Below the pieces are notes generated by a model. It was not told the origin of the DNA. It did no database searches and saw nothing but the letters and a program-made list of their open reading frames with translations. The position numbers and the translations under genes are program-made. Positions 23,217 to 34,300 of a DNA stretch of 64,000 nt are shown here, piece after piece. Position 1 is the first letter of the stretch. Every line of letters begins with the position of its first letter. The DNA comes from Rhynochetos jubatus (taxonomy: Eukaryota; Chordata; Aves; Eurypygiformes; Rhynochetidae): assembly GCA_027574665.1 (NCBI GenBank), contig CM050648.1, positions 45,789,700-45,853,699 on the forward strand, in the 5' to 3' direction.

Positions 23217-23978
23217 TGCTGGCTTTAGTCAGGACAGGGTTAATTTTATTTTTTTTTTTTTTAATTTTATTTTCATACAGTGTCTGGTATGAGGCTGTTT
23301 CGGATCTGCTCTGAGAAGAGAACTGGTAACGCTGGTGGTTTTAGTTGATGCTAAGGAGCATTTGCACCAATTCAAGGACATTTTCACCTTCTGATACCGC
23401 ACCTGTGCTCCCAACTCTCTCACTACAAGCAGTGGGGGGGACACACACAGTTCAGACAGCCAACCCAAACTGACCAAAGGGGTATTTCATTCCACAGCAC
23501 GTCATGCTCAGTATTTAAGTTGGGGGTGGGATGGGGTTCCATAGTTTTTTGCTTGCTCATTTGTTCATTTATTCATGCGTTAGCTGGTTCATTCATTAGG
23601 TAGTTGGTGGGTCAGTTGGCTTTCTCAGTCACTTGCTTGCTCATGGGCCTCACTCACCCTGACTCTGGTGCGTTCTCTCCCTTGGGCTCACTTGGACTCT
23701 GCTGTGATTGCTCTCAGGTTCTCTGACTCTGACTCACTCACTACTCAGGACCTGGCTGTGTATCAGTCAGAGGGTGCTGAGCAAAATATGTTAGTAGTAT
23801 TGTTAATATTATTAGTATCACTGTAATATTAATTTATATTCAATTATTAAATAGTTCTTACCTCAGTTCACGAGCTTCCTTGTCTTTTCCTCTGATTCTC
23901 CTCCTCCACTGGAGGAGGGAGAAAGGTGAGCGAGCGGCTGTGTGGTACTTCATTGTTAGTGGAGGCTGAGCCCTGACA
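23217..23978 (+). mobile_element. Solo LTR of an ERVL-type endogenous retrovirus (diverged)
   Basis: The block follows the layout of avian ERVL-type LTRs in plus orientation. It has a start 'tgctggctttagtcaggacagggttaatttt', a central 'acgtcatgctcagtatttaa', an AT-rich part with an ATTAAA signal near 23855 followed by 'cacgagcttcc', and an end 'ggtgagcgagcggctgtgtggtactt' closing in 'ccctgaca'. No matching LTR or internal gag/pol/env region was recognised on either side within reach, so it looks like a recombined solo LTR. Boundaries are judged by pattern, and I could not find a clean target-site duplication. Confidence 0.72.
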
Positions 23979-26900
23979 TCTGGTTACATTTCTTAAGTTG
24001 TTTCATTTGTTTTCTCACCATTAGCCATATTATAGCCATATTCTGAAACTCACAAACTGGGTTTTGAATACTTTTATGGATGCAGTAAAAGTAGCTCTCA
24101 TGCAAACAAAATTGGACGTCATCTTTAACATCCTTTAGTGAATTCCCGCTGGGATTCTACCTCCATGGAGCTTCTCTGCCCACGGGCAAACTGAAACTGC
24201 AAATGAACAACTGGCTTTGGAACTGATACAGCAATTTTTGAGCATTCAGTACCAATGCTAGGTAAAACAGCCATGACTTATAAACTGGGTTAACAGACCA
24301 AGATAAGCTTACAGAGAGCCTGTAACAAATTGAGCCTCTAAACTGATTCTACCCATCCTGGAACAGCTTTCTTCTTTTGCAGCACGGACACCCTGAATAT
24401 TGACAGAATTATGCTAGCCCATGCAGTGATGGGGAGGGAAGCGCTGCCTGAGTACTACGTGTTACACATTCCAGGGAAATCTAAGGTGTCCCACACTGTT
24501 CCCGCTTTCCCTGTTCCTCCCAGTACGTTAGTCGCTTCTTCAGCTCTTTTGGCAGCTAATCATTTGGGGTTTGCTCTCTGCACAATTTCTCTCAGCTTTT
24601 TCTTCCATTCTTGAAGTAGGCAGGAATGTACTATTTGGTGCCTCCTGCATAAGGACTATTGCATAGCAGGCAGATTTAAGCTGGAGAAGACAAGGCACTG
24701 CCATAAATTATTAAAAGCTGAAGTTGGCATGCTAGGCGGTTTTCCCCATGCAAGAAACTCCATCATTATTAATTTATTAATATAACTTGTAACTGAGAGA
24801 GTGAAAACTGAAAGCCAAGGATTCTTCTAAGCCATCCTGAGCTGCTATCTCTTTCCCTACCATTCTGATGGATGAAGAATATAACTTGTCTTCATGTTAG
24901 ATTTCTTTCCCTTTTTTTCTTTTCATCCTCTTTAAATATAATTTGTATTTGTGGAACAATTATTCTTTTAACCTTTTTTCTTCCATATACCAGTGGTACA
25001 ATGTGCCTGCTCTTTCAAAACAATAAATCACTGCTTTCCCCTCAGTACTACACATAATTAGTAACAGCACTGCAAACCTGAGAATTCTTGTAGTGATTTC
25101 ATTTGATTGAAATTTGGCCTTGAATTTATTCTCCCCCTGAGCTGCAGAAAGCCATATTTGGGTCATTTACTTAGTAAAGCCTGAACTGTCACAAATGTCT
25201 CAGCCACAGTTGGTGAAAAGCCTTAAGCTTTTTCTATAGTGAACATTGTGCCCTGATTTGGGCTTTTGTCTTAATGCTCATCTGACCCACACTCAAGCTC
25301 AAGAAATGGAAGTTTGTTCAGGTTATAACACCCACGTGATGGTGCCAGTTAGATCTCCTCTTTACTCAGGCTACAACTCATACTCATTAATTTTCCAGGA
25401 AGGACACAAGGGAATGTGCTACAGCACTAAAGCTGCTTTCAATGCTCTTCCCACAGTCCTGCCCATCGGACAGGCAGCTTGGATCACAGCTCAAAAAACA
25501 GTCTGGAAAATGTCTCAGACTGAAAAACATAGGATAACCTCTCAACGTGTGCATGGAAAAATGGACAACATCAGATCTAGCGGTAAACAGTGTGGATGTG
25601 GATGTTGCTCAAACCTCGGCTTGGCTAACCTGTGTGCCTGGTCTTAAGGGCCAACCATTTGTATGAATCATGATGCCTAAATCCAGGAAGTTTCTTAAAG
25701 GCTAGCACATGTCAGTGTAATTTCCGCAGTAGTCTCGAACGGTGCATTACTCTGCGATGCTCCATACCCAGTCACCGCGCTGTTTCCCTCTCTTCAGTAT
25801 AGCTTATCTAACGCTGCCTCCTTTGATGTGCTCATTAGCAGACACAGAACATGCTGAGGTATGACTTCATGAAATGGCATTTTTACATATATGCAATCTT
25901 TTACATTCTCTCTTTAGTGGAGTATTTATGAGTTTGGGGTTTGGTTTTTTTTTTTTTTAAAGTTCTTCATGTATCACCAAGACAATTTTGAGAGAACGGG
26001 AAATACAATTTGTCTTCTATATCTGTTATATCTTTATGTCTTCTGTATCTCTGTGACACCATATCTTCTTTTAACATCAATTTAGAGGCTTGCAAAGAAA
26101 AAATATTTCATGACCTTCTAGCTTTCAGAAAAGACAGCATCTTTTCTACCACTGTCCATCACACCCCTAAGTAGTTGTTCAGTCAAAGTTCTGCTTTCAT
26201 GTTTGAGGCTTATGAGTGTTGGAGTTAAGAAGTAAAAGTGATAGTTATAAAATGGGTTTTGTTAGTTTTAGTAACTTACTTGCACAAAAACTTGCACTGA
26301 CTACAGGAGTAGTCACGAATCTTTCTTAGAGATCCTTGTAGATTAATTCAATAGCATTATACAGCTTAAAACACCATAATAACAATGAGAGGTGAAAGAG
26401 ACCCCAAATCAAAATCCATCAACGCTAATTACAGCTAAAGTTGAGTCCTGAAAAATAGGAGTTCCAAACACTTTAGCTTTCCTAACTGGAATCAAGCTTT
26501 AACTCAGTAAGCTGAAGCCAAGTGCTACAGTTCTGGGTGAAGTTTAGATGCTGCTGCTGGAAGCAGAATGTAGGTGTAAGCACATCTCAAGTGATTCATA
26601 TGTAATAATAACAGAAACCAAGAACCTTTGTATACAGTTTGCACTTAGTGATTTTAACTTGTATATCATTCCTATCAAGCCTGCACAGTTTGTAAAATAA
26701 CACTGGCTCTCACAGTGCATTAGGTGCCTGAAAGAGCTTGCGGGGTGCGAGTAATGGATTTTAATTGATTTCCTTTCTGGAGGGGTTCCATTTGGTCAAT
26801 ATGACCTCAGCCCCTGGTGTGTATGATTGCAACTCTCCCTCTAATAGAGTGCAGTGAAGGTAACACAAGGTGTCGTGCCATGTGCTTAAATGCCTTTGCA

Positions 26901-26997
26901 GCGGAAACATTATTCCTGATGGAAATCAGAAGGTGCAGGACGTACTGCAGACTGAGGTGGTATGAAGGGCTCTGGTGCAAGTGTTTCAAGAAAGAGA
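23979..26997. other. Intergenic region between the two gene promoters, part 2
   Basis: AT-rich sequence between the solo LTR and the CR1 copy. It contains one 133-codon open frame at 25246-25647 (plus) that I cannot assign and a poly-T run near 25948-25959. No repeat family was recognised. Confidence 0.55.
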
Positions 26998-27675
26998 TAG
27001 AATCATAGAATCACAGAATGGTTTGGGTCAGAAGGGACCTCAAAGACCATCCAGTTCCAACCCCCTGCCATGGGCAGGGACACCCTCCACTAGACCAGGT
27101 TGCTCAAAGCCTCATCCAGCCTGGCCTTGAACACTGCCAGGGATGGGGCACCCACAGCTTCTCTGGGCAACCTGTGCCAGTGCCTCACCACCCTCTCCGT
27201 GAAAATATTCTTCCTGATATCTAATCTGAATCTCCCCGCTTTCAATTTAAACCCATTACCCCTTGTCCTGTCACTACAGGCCCTTGTAAGAAGTCTCACC
27301 CCAGCATCCTTGTAGCCCCTTCAGGTACTGGAAGGTGCTGTAAGGTCTCCCTGGAGCCTTCTCTTCTGCAGGCTGAACAAGCCCAACTCTCTCAGCCTGT
27401 CCCCATAGCAGAGGGGCTCCAGCCCCCTGAGCATCTCCGGGGCCTCCTCTGGACTCGCTCCAACGGTCGATATCCTTCTTACGTTGAGGGCTCCACAGCT
27501 GGACACAGCACTCCAGGTGGGGTCTCACAAGAGCAGAGCAGAGGGGGAGAATCCCCTCCCTCGACCTGCTGGCCACGCTTCTCCTGATACAGCCCAGGAC
27601 ATGGTTGGCTTTCTGGGCTGCCAGTGCACACTGCTGGCTCATGTCCAGCTCTTCATCCACCAAGGGGGATGGTGT
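26998..27675 (-). mobile_element. CR1 LINE, 3' portion
   Basis: The plus strand begins 'agaatcatagaatcacagaatggtttgggt', the antisense CR1 3' end. The minus strand reads through the end of ORF2 in two frames ([20 protein letters not shown], then [20 protein letters not shown], and [18 protein letters not shown]). It ends about 200 bases before the CpG island of the downstream gene. Confidence 0.94.
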
Positions 27676-28240
27676 CTGGGGCAGATGCACGGGGGCAGAT
27701 TATTGCTGGAAAGGAATGCCAATGAAATCTTGAAATCACCCATTGAAATCAACGAAATCAGCCGTTGCTGAAGTTTCACAATGTTTTGTGTACTGCCTTC
27801 ACTGTCACATCTTCACGCATCTTGCAAACATGGCATCGTTACCGCACCTTTCACCAGAAAAATGGCTTTAGGGCCTCATGCTGCAACGTTGTTTGCAACG
27901 GCGATCCGGGCTCGCCGTGACGGCGGGAGGCTGCTGCGGACAGCCCCCGGTACCGAGTGCGGTGAAGAAATTACGGGGTTGCTAGAAGACGCTCACGGCA
28001 GGCTGGCACCGAGGCCGAGGGGATACGCCCGGTCCCACCGGCGTGCGGGAGCCGTACGGGGAGCGGACACCGCCGGCGGCCCCCAGCCCCGCGGAGCCCC
28101 CCGCAGCCCCGCGGAGCGCCCCGCAGCCCCGCCACGCCCGGCCGGGAGCGCCGCGGCGGATGCCCGGCAGCGGGGGGGCAGGCCCAACCCGGGGGGCGCG
28201 GCCGGGGAGCCGCCCTTCGCCCGCCCCCGGCCCTGCCACC

Positions 28241-28284
28241 TCCCTCCCTCCCTCCCTCCCTCCCTCCCTCCCTCGCTCGCTCCC
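28241..28284 (+). repeat. (TCCC)n microsatellite in the 5' leader
   Basis: Eight perfect TCCC units (28241-28272) run into TCGCTCGCTCCC, stopping ten bases before the start codon. The tract probably lies in the 5' untranslated region and is likely length-variable. Confidence 0.9.
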
Positions 28285-28293
28285 GACGCGGCG

Positions 28294-28350
28294 ATGTGGC
28301 GGTGGCGGTATGTCAGCGACCGGCAGCTGGACGGTTTTCGCCGGTACAAG
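28294..28350 (+). CDS. SELENOI-like exon 1 (start codon)
   Basis: The exon encodes 19 codons, [19 protein letters not shown], then the donor AAG|GTAACG. This ATG was chosen because the family starts two to six residues before YVS-x2-QL-x-GF. The frame stays open upstream back to about 27781, but that stretch is CpG-island sequence and a (TCCC)n tract with no homology that I recognise. The start has G at -3 and U at +4, so the context is moderate. The exon ends in phase 0. Confidence 0.88.
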
Positions 28351-31300
28351 GTAACGGCCCGACCCCGGGGGTCGGCGGAGGCGTGCGGCCGCCTGGGCGC
28401 GGCAGCCCCTGCTGGGGCCGGTGCTCCCGGCTAGGCATGTCTGCGCTCCGGAGCGCTCCGGGCTTGCGGGCGCCGGTTGCTCCGCTCTGCCGCGGCTGAA
28501 CGCCCAGCCTCGCTCCCAGCCGCCCCCCCCGCCGGGCTCCTGCCCGTGCCCGCTCGGTCAGCAGGGCGTCCTTTCCCTGGCCGGGGGTCCGGCTCGAATG
28601 GGGTGAGCGTGAGGATGGGAGCTGGGTGTTCCCGAAGTGACGGGTCTCGGTGGGAACAAAGTTAACGGTGTCTGAAGCGGGTGGCAACGTGTTTAAAGAG
28701 TACTAAAGAAATAGAGGCTGGGTGTAATTCGGTATGTCGGTAAGAAAGCGCACACCGACGGTGCTCGGCTGGCTCTGTGTGAGTTCTTTGAACACAGGAA
28801 TGCTTTGGCTTTGAGAAACGAGTAAGGCAGCCAAGGAAAAAAAGCTTACTTTAAATAATTTGAACTAAACCTCATGTTTGCAAATAACAATTCAAATGAA
28901 TGGGTGGATTGTTAGATATTTTGATTTACCAATGTTATGTTGCAGACTTTTGAGATACCTGGGTTTTGTTCCCAGGACACTGCAGGTGTGTTGCAGGGGA
29001 TTACCCAAATTTGCTTTAGCTGAGGTGCAGGTGTCTGAAATGGGTCGTGCCACCCTGTTCACACACCCTCACCCGGCTCCCTGTTCCAAGCCTGCGTGAC
29101 ACGCCACCTTCCACTGGTACAAGATGTTCAATTTCCCAAAGCAGCCCCTACCCCATGCTCCCCATCCTTCCTGCTTTTACCACATGCCCTGCCAGCCTGG
29201 CCTCCCACCAGGGCTCTTGGCTTCTCCGGGCTCTTACCAAGCCCTTCCCCGGGCCAGGAGTTCGGCTGCTTACTGCAGGGCGAGTGATGGTGGAGGAGCT
29301 GTGGTTTCAAGAGCCGTCTCCAGGTCACTTGCCAGGAACTTGTTATGCACAGCAGCTTGTTAAAATGGACCAACCTGTTTGTGCGTCTCCAGTGTGAGTG
29401 GGATAAAACGTGCCGCAGGCTGTATCTGGCTGCTGGGCCTAAGTTACACAGGCCTGTGCTTGAACAGTGGAGCTGCAGTCTTGACTGAGATGATCAGAGG
29501 AAAAATAACAAGCTACTTTTAGCATAAACAGACATTACTTTCCTAAAATGTTTGAGTTCGTAGTGGAAATACGAGGAATGCTTGTATTGCATTCTTCCTT
29601 ATCGCTTGAATGAAAGTAGCTGCAAACAAATGCAGCTGGCGAAGAATCAAAATAAGATTTTTTTTAAAACTTGTAGTCATTGTGTACTACTTAAGGACTA
29701 CAAGGCAAATGATTACCAAAAAGAAGAATCACATATCAAAACATTTCAATTGAGTATATTAAAATTCCTTTGCTTTCTTGGGAGCATTGCAAAGACCAGA
29801 AAATGTGTTAGGTAGTTTTCTTAACTATAGTTACCAGCCAACACACTTGAGAAGTATCTGTTCGCTATGTTCTGGAAAACTATGGTAAGTACAGGTTTTA
29901 GAAAGGTGAAATCAAATAGTCAGTTCCCTATTATCCAAGGTGACTTGGGACTGGGACATCCTGGAAATAAATAGGTAAATCCAAAAGGCACAGGTTACAC
30001 GCAGAAAAAGGCAGCTGTGTGAGGTCAGTGCTGCCAGGCTAACAGGGTACGTGCACCGTCTTCCTGATGCTCCAGCTTGCAGGAGAACGTGGCAGGTGAT
30101 GGCAGCTCTGCCCATTCCTGAAGTGCTGGTCACAGTGGGTTAAAGGCCTCTAAAAATGCAAAAGGAGTGCAGCAAGGAGTCTCCTCTTCACCTCACCCTC
30201 CCATGCCCAGAGCTGCTACCGCAACCACAGCTTTGTTCTCACCACCTCCCGGGCCTGAGACCTATGCTCTTTAACCTCTTATTGCCCTCTGGCTGCCATC
30301 TCCTCGGTTCTCCCCTTCAGTTTAGGGCCTTCCCTCATCCTGCTCCTCCAGCTTCCCCACCACGCTGAAGAGATTGCTGCTGCCTTCACTACTGAGTCGA
30401 CAGGGCTGGCTCTAAACCCGTATTGGTGTGCGCAGCAGACATGAGTTACCTCTTTTTACAACCACCCGGCTCTCTATGTAGCGTGTTTCCTGGTGGAGCC
30501 AGCTCTAGGGTACAGTGGAGGGATACACGGGTTGGCCCTGTGCAAAGCTAGATAATCTCTGGAAGGGATTTATTGGCACGCATGCAATATTGAGCTAAAC
30601 CAGTGTATTGCTTCCAGACTTGAAGTGTGCCTGAGAAACTAGGTAGGCCCATCCATCTCTCCGTTGTGCATCACACTGCAGCATCATATTTGCACTAGTA
30701 TCAGTAGCTCAGTACGCTCCGCACTTTGCACAATTTATCCACAGATAACTGCGAACTAATCATAGCATTGTTTAGGTTGGAAAAGACCTTTAAGATCATC
30801 AAGTCCAACTGTTAACCTAGCACTTTGAAGTGCATCACTAAACCATGTCCCTAAAAACACACAGCTTAAAAGAGTAATTTGTGTAATCAACTCCATTTCA
30901 TAAAGGTAATTTTCGCCTGAAAAGAATAGTGCTCCGTTTTCCACATTTTCACACAGCTGAACTCATTTCTCTGCCATGAATGCTGCAATTGTGCGTCGCA
31001 GCCACTTTCTGCCTCCTGTTCACAATTGGAGGAGGGCCTTGGCAACAAAACCGGTGCAGTTCTGTGCAGAGGGAATGGCAGGCCTAAGGAACACAGAGCC
31101 TTCAGCGTTGTCAGGTCCCTGTATATCATGCTTTTGAAGCACGTTTTCCCCTGTTACCAAGCTTTGGTTTATATCCCTGGAGCACATCAAATTAATTCCC
31201 TCCAAATGAACCTAAACCAGGTGTACTAGGAACGCACAAGTACACTCAATATGTTCAGTCCATGGTATCATACCGGAACCAGTTCAGTGTAAAAACTCCT

Positions 31301-34300
31301 GAAATTCTTATAACAGGGACATTGGATTCTTAGGGCTAGCTGTTTCGCTTTACAAATCTCCTGTTGGTCTATTCTGCATGTTAATGGGGATTCAGAGATT
31401 CAGTTTTCCTTTTTCTGCCCAAAGGCACACAGAGAACAGGTGGAGATGTGATGATGAGACAGTTCAGACACAACCCTGGGTATTGCTGCTGTAATAATTC
31501 TGCTGTTGTCTTGCCGGGGGAGTGGTGAGCATATACTGATTTTGGATAATTTGCTGCAAATGTAGGACGGAAGAAGCTGATGATCAGATTTTGTGCTGTT
31601 CCTGAGAGTCCAGAGTGACACAGCCAAGATGCTACAACCAGCTGCAGTTGTAGCACTCAGGTCATGTTGTTCCTACTTTTATGTTATCAGCATGTTGCGG
31701 TTCTGCAGGAACACCCATGGAGTTACACAGCCGCCTTTTTCTGTGAGTTTGGGTTTCAGCTGGAAACAAGCAGTTCTGAGACAGCCAGGTAATGAGTATA
31801 AGTAAAAGCAGAATTTGGTTCTTTACTTTTATCCTCCTCACCAGAATGTAGTAACGTTAATGATGAGCTCTTGTTGCCTCTGCCTCTTCTCATTGCTGCG
31901 ATCTTAGGATTTCCCTTGCTAATCTGCCTTGAGTCAGCTTTTCTACAGCACCTATGCGCCAAGGTTTTCCAAGCCCGAAAACTTTGACGCCTTATCTTCT
32001 TTCAGAATAAAACATATCTAAGGACAAACTATAGGGGCTTGACTCAAAGAATAGGATTGGAAAATATGATCAGAATAACATTAAAAATAAAGGTCTAAGG
32101 TTCCACATTTGCATCTTGGTAGGTCCGCACCGTTTCTACCCTCTAAGCCATTTTTAATGGGTAACTACCTGTGCGGAGAAGGGAGGGACAGTAAATGACA
32201 TATATGTGGTTTCATTTCAGTGAGACTTCTGATACTGTCCCACATTCTCATAAATGAATTAGGTAGAGATAAGTAAGATGAAATCAGTGGAAAAAACCAT
32301 GAAAAACATCACTCTAAAGAGTAATTTTAAGTTCTGTTAAAGTAGGAGGTTCTATCAAATGGGATCCTGTTTACAGAGTTGTCTCTGTCCCGGCTCCATT
32401 GCTGTTCAATAGATTCATTAATTAACAGAAGGGAGATTACTCTTATAAAATTTTCATGTGATACTAGAACACTTTGAAGAATAGGCTACAGATTTAAAAT
32501 ATTTTTGAAAAAGGAATATAATGGCCAGAAATCAATATGAAGAAAGTCAGTAAACAAGGTACAATGCTTGGGGGGGGAGGGGGAAATGTCAACATTTCTA
32601 ACATAAAACAAGAGACAACAGACTGCAAAAAAGATACCTGGGGATCAGGGTGTCAGCAGCACTGTGGCTGCTAGAATAAAGAGAAAAAAAGCTCTGAAAT
32701 GTGAAATGTCATAGATATGTCAAAGGGGTACATATACTGCTGTAGCTGATGTACTGATCAGGTATCAGCTGGAATAATGTGTCCTGCTTGCTTTGGCACA
32801 TGGTTTGCAATCCACAAAATGGCATTAGGAATATTAAGAAGCTTAGAAAAGATGAACTGTGAGAAATAGTCTGAGTACTCTGGGAGTAAGAGCAGAGCAG
32901 CCAGTTAGTCTTCATTCATGTCCTTTTAAACAAAGACAATACGTAAGCTTGGACAGGGCAAAGAGACATTTAAGGCAGATGATATGGTGGCCTTGTGTTG
33001 ACAAGGGTATTTAAGCAAGGGAACAGGTACGAGGGGGGATCGTGCAATCGTTTTATCAGTTATAATGGTTCGATTTCTCTCAGGATCAGAAATGAAGTGT
33101 TGAGTGTTAATAAACAGTTGCTTACACCTTTTTTAGCAAAGTTTTGGAAAACTTTGTTCTATTGTTCTATTTTAGTCTGCTGGCATGGTCGTTTATCACA
33201 AACAGTTGGAAGCCAGTGGCTTGTTACCTCATGGTAACTTGATCTGCTTTCCGAACATCACTGAACGTGATCCCGCAATAGGCAAAGGTGCTGGACTAGA
33301 CCTCTCAAATTACATCCCAACCCTCATTCTGGTAGGTTAGAGAAACAAGATCCAGTGTATGATGATCACGTTTCAAGGCTTGATTGTTTTTCTCGTAGTG
33401 ACCTATACCAAAACAGCAAAGTGTGTTCAATATAATCTGGTTAATTACTTTCCCAAAGGTCAGGATTGGTCCAGTGTGGAAAAATAGAACACTGGATTTC
33501 TCTTAAATGTGTATGTATTTCCAAAGCTACCTATGTAATTAATAAGATTTAGAAACATAGTGGATTCTGCTCACATCAGCTGAATTGGAGTTTCGCTTTC
33601 AACTCCAATAGCACAAGTACTTTACACCATTTTGAAAATTCAGGTCAGATTTCCATCTTCCTATTTATTTGGAGATTATTCTCACACTCTACTTTGCTCT
33701 TGCAAGACTCTACCTGCACCCAGCTCTGGAGTCCTCAGTACAAGAAGGGACACGAACCTGTCAGAGTGGGTCCAGAGGAGAGCCACAAAAATGATCATAA
33801 GGTTGGAATATCTCTCCTATGAGGAAAGGCTGAGAGACTTGGGGTTTTTCAGCCTGGAGAAGAGAAGGCTCCAGGGAGACCTTATTGCGACCTTTCAGTA
33901 CTTAAAGCGGCTTGTAAGAAAGATGGGGACAGACGTTTTAGAAGGGCCTGTTGCAATAGGACAAGGGGTAATGGTTTTAAACTAAAAGAGGGTAGATTCA
34001 GACTAGATATAAGGAAGAAATTTTTTACACTGAGGGTGGTGAAACACTGGAACAGGTTGTCCAAAGGGGTGGTAGATGCCCCATGCCTGGAAACATTCGA
34101 GGTCAGGCTGGATGGGGCTCTGAGCAAGAATTCCCTGTTCAGTGCAGGAGGGTTGGACTAGATGATTTTTAAAGGTCCCTTCCAACCCAAACCATCCTAT
34201 GATTCTGTGATTGTGCATGGGCAGTTTGAATCGTAGAATCATTTAGGTTGGAAAAGACCCATAAGATCATTGAGTCCAACCGTAAACTGGTATATGTTGA

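Larger units (their letters stand above)
27880..28640. promoter_or_regulatory. CpG-island promoter of the SELENOI-like gene
   Basis: A dense CpG block surrounding exon 1 (ATG at 28294), with abrupt borders to AT-rich DNA on both sides. There is no TATA box. GC-rich runs such as ccccgcagccccgccacg near 28120 offer Sp1-like sites. The transcription start is probably within 28000-28240; this is inferred from position only. Confidence 0.75.
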
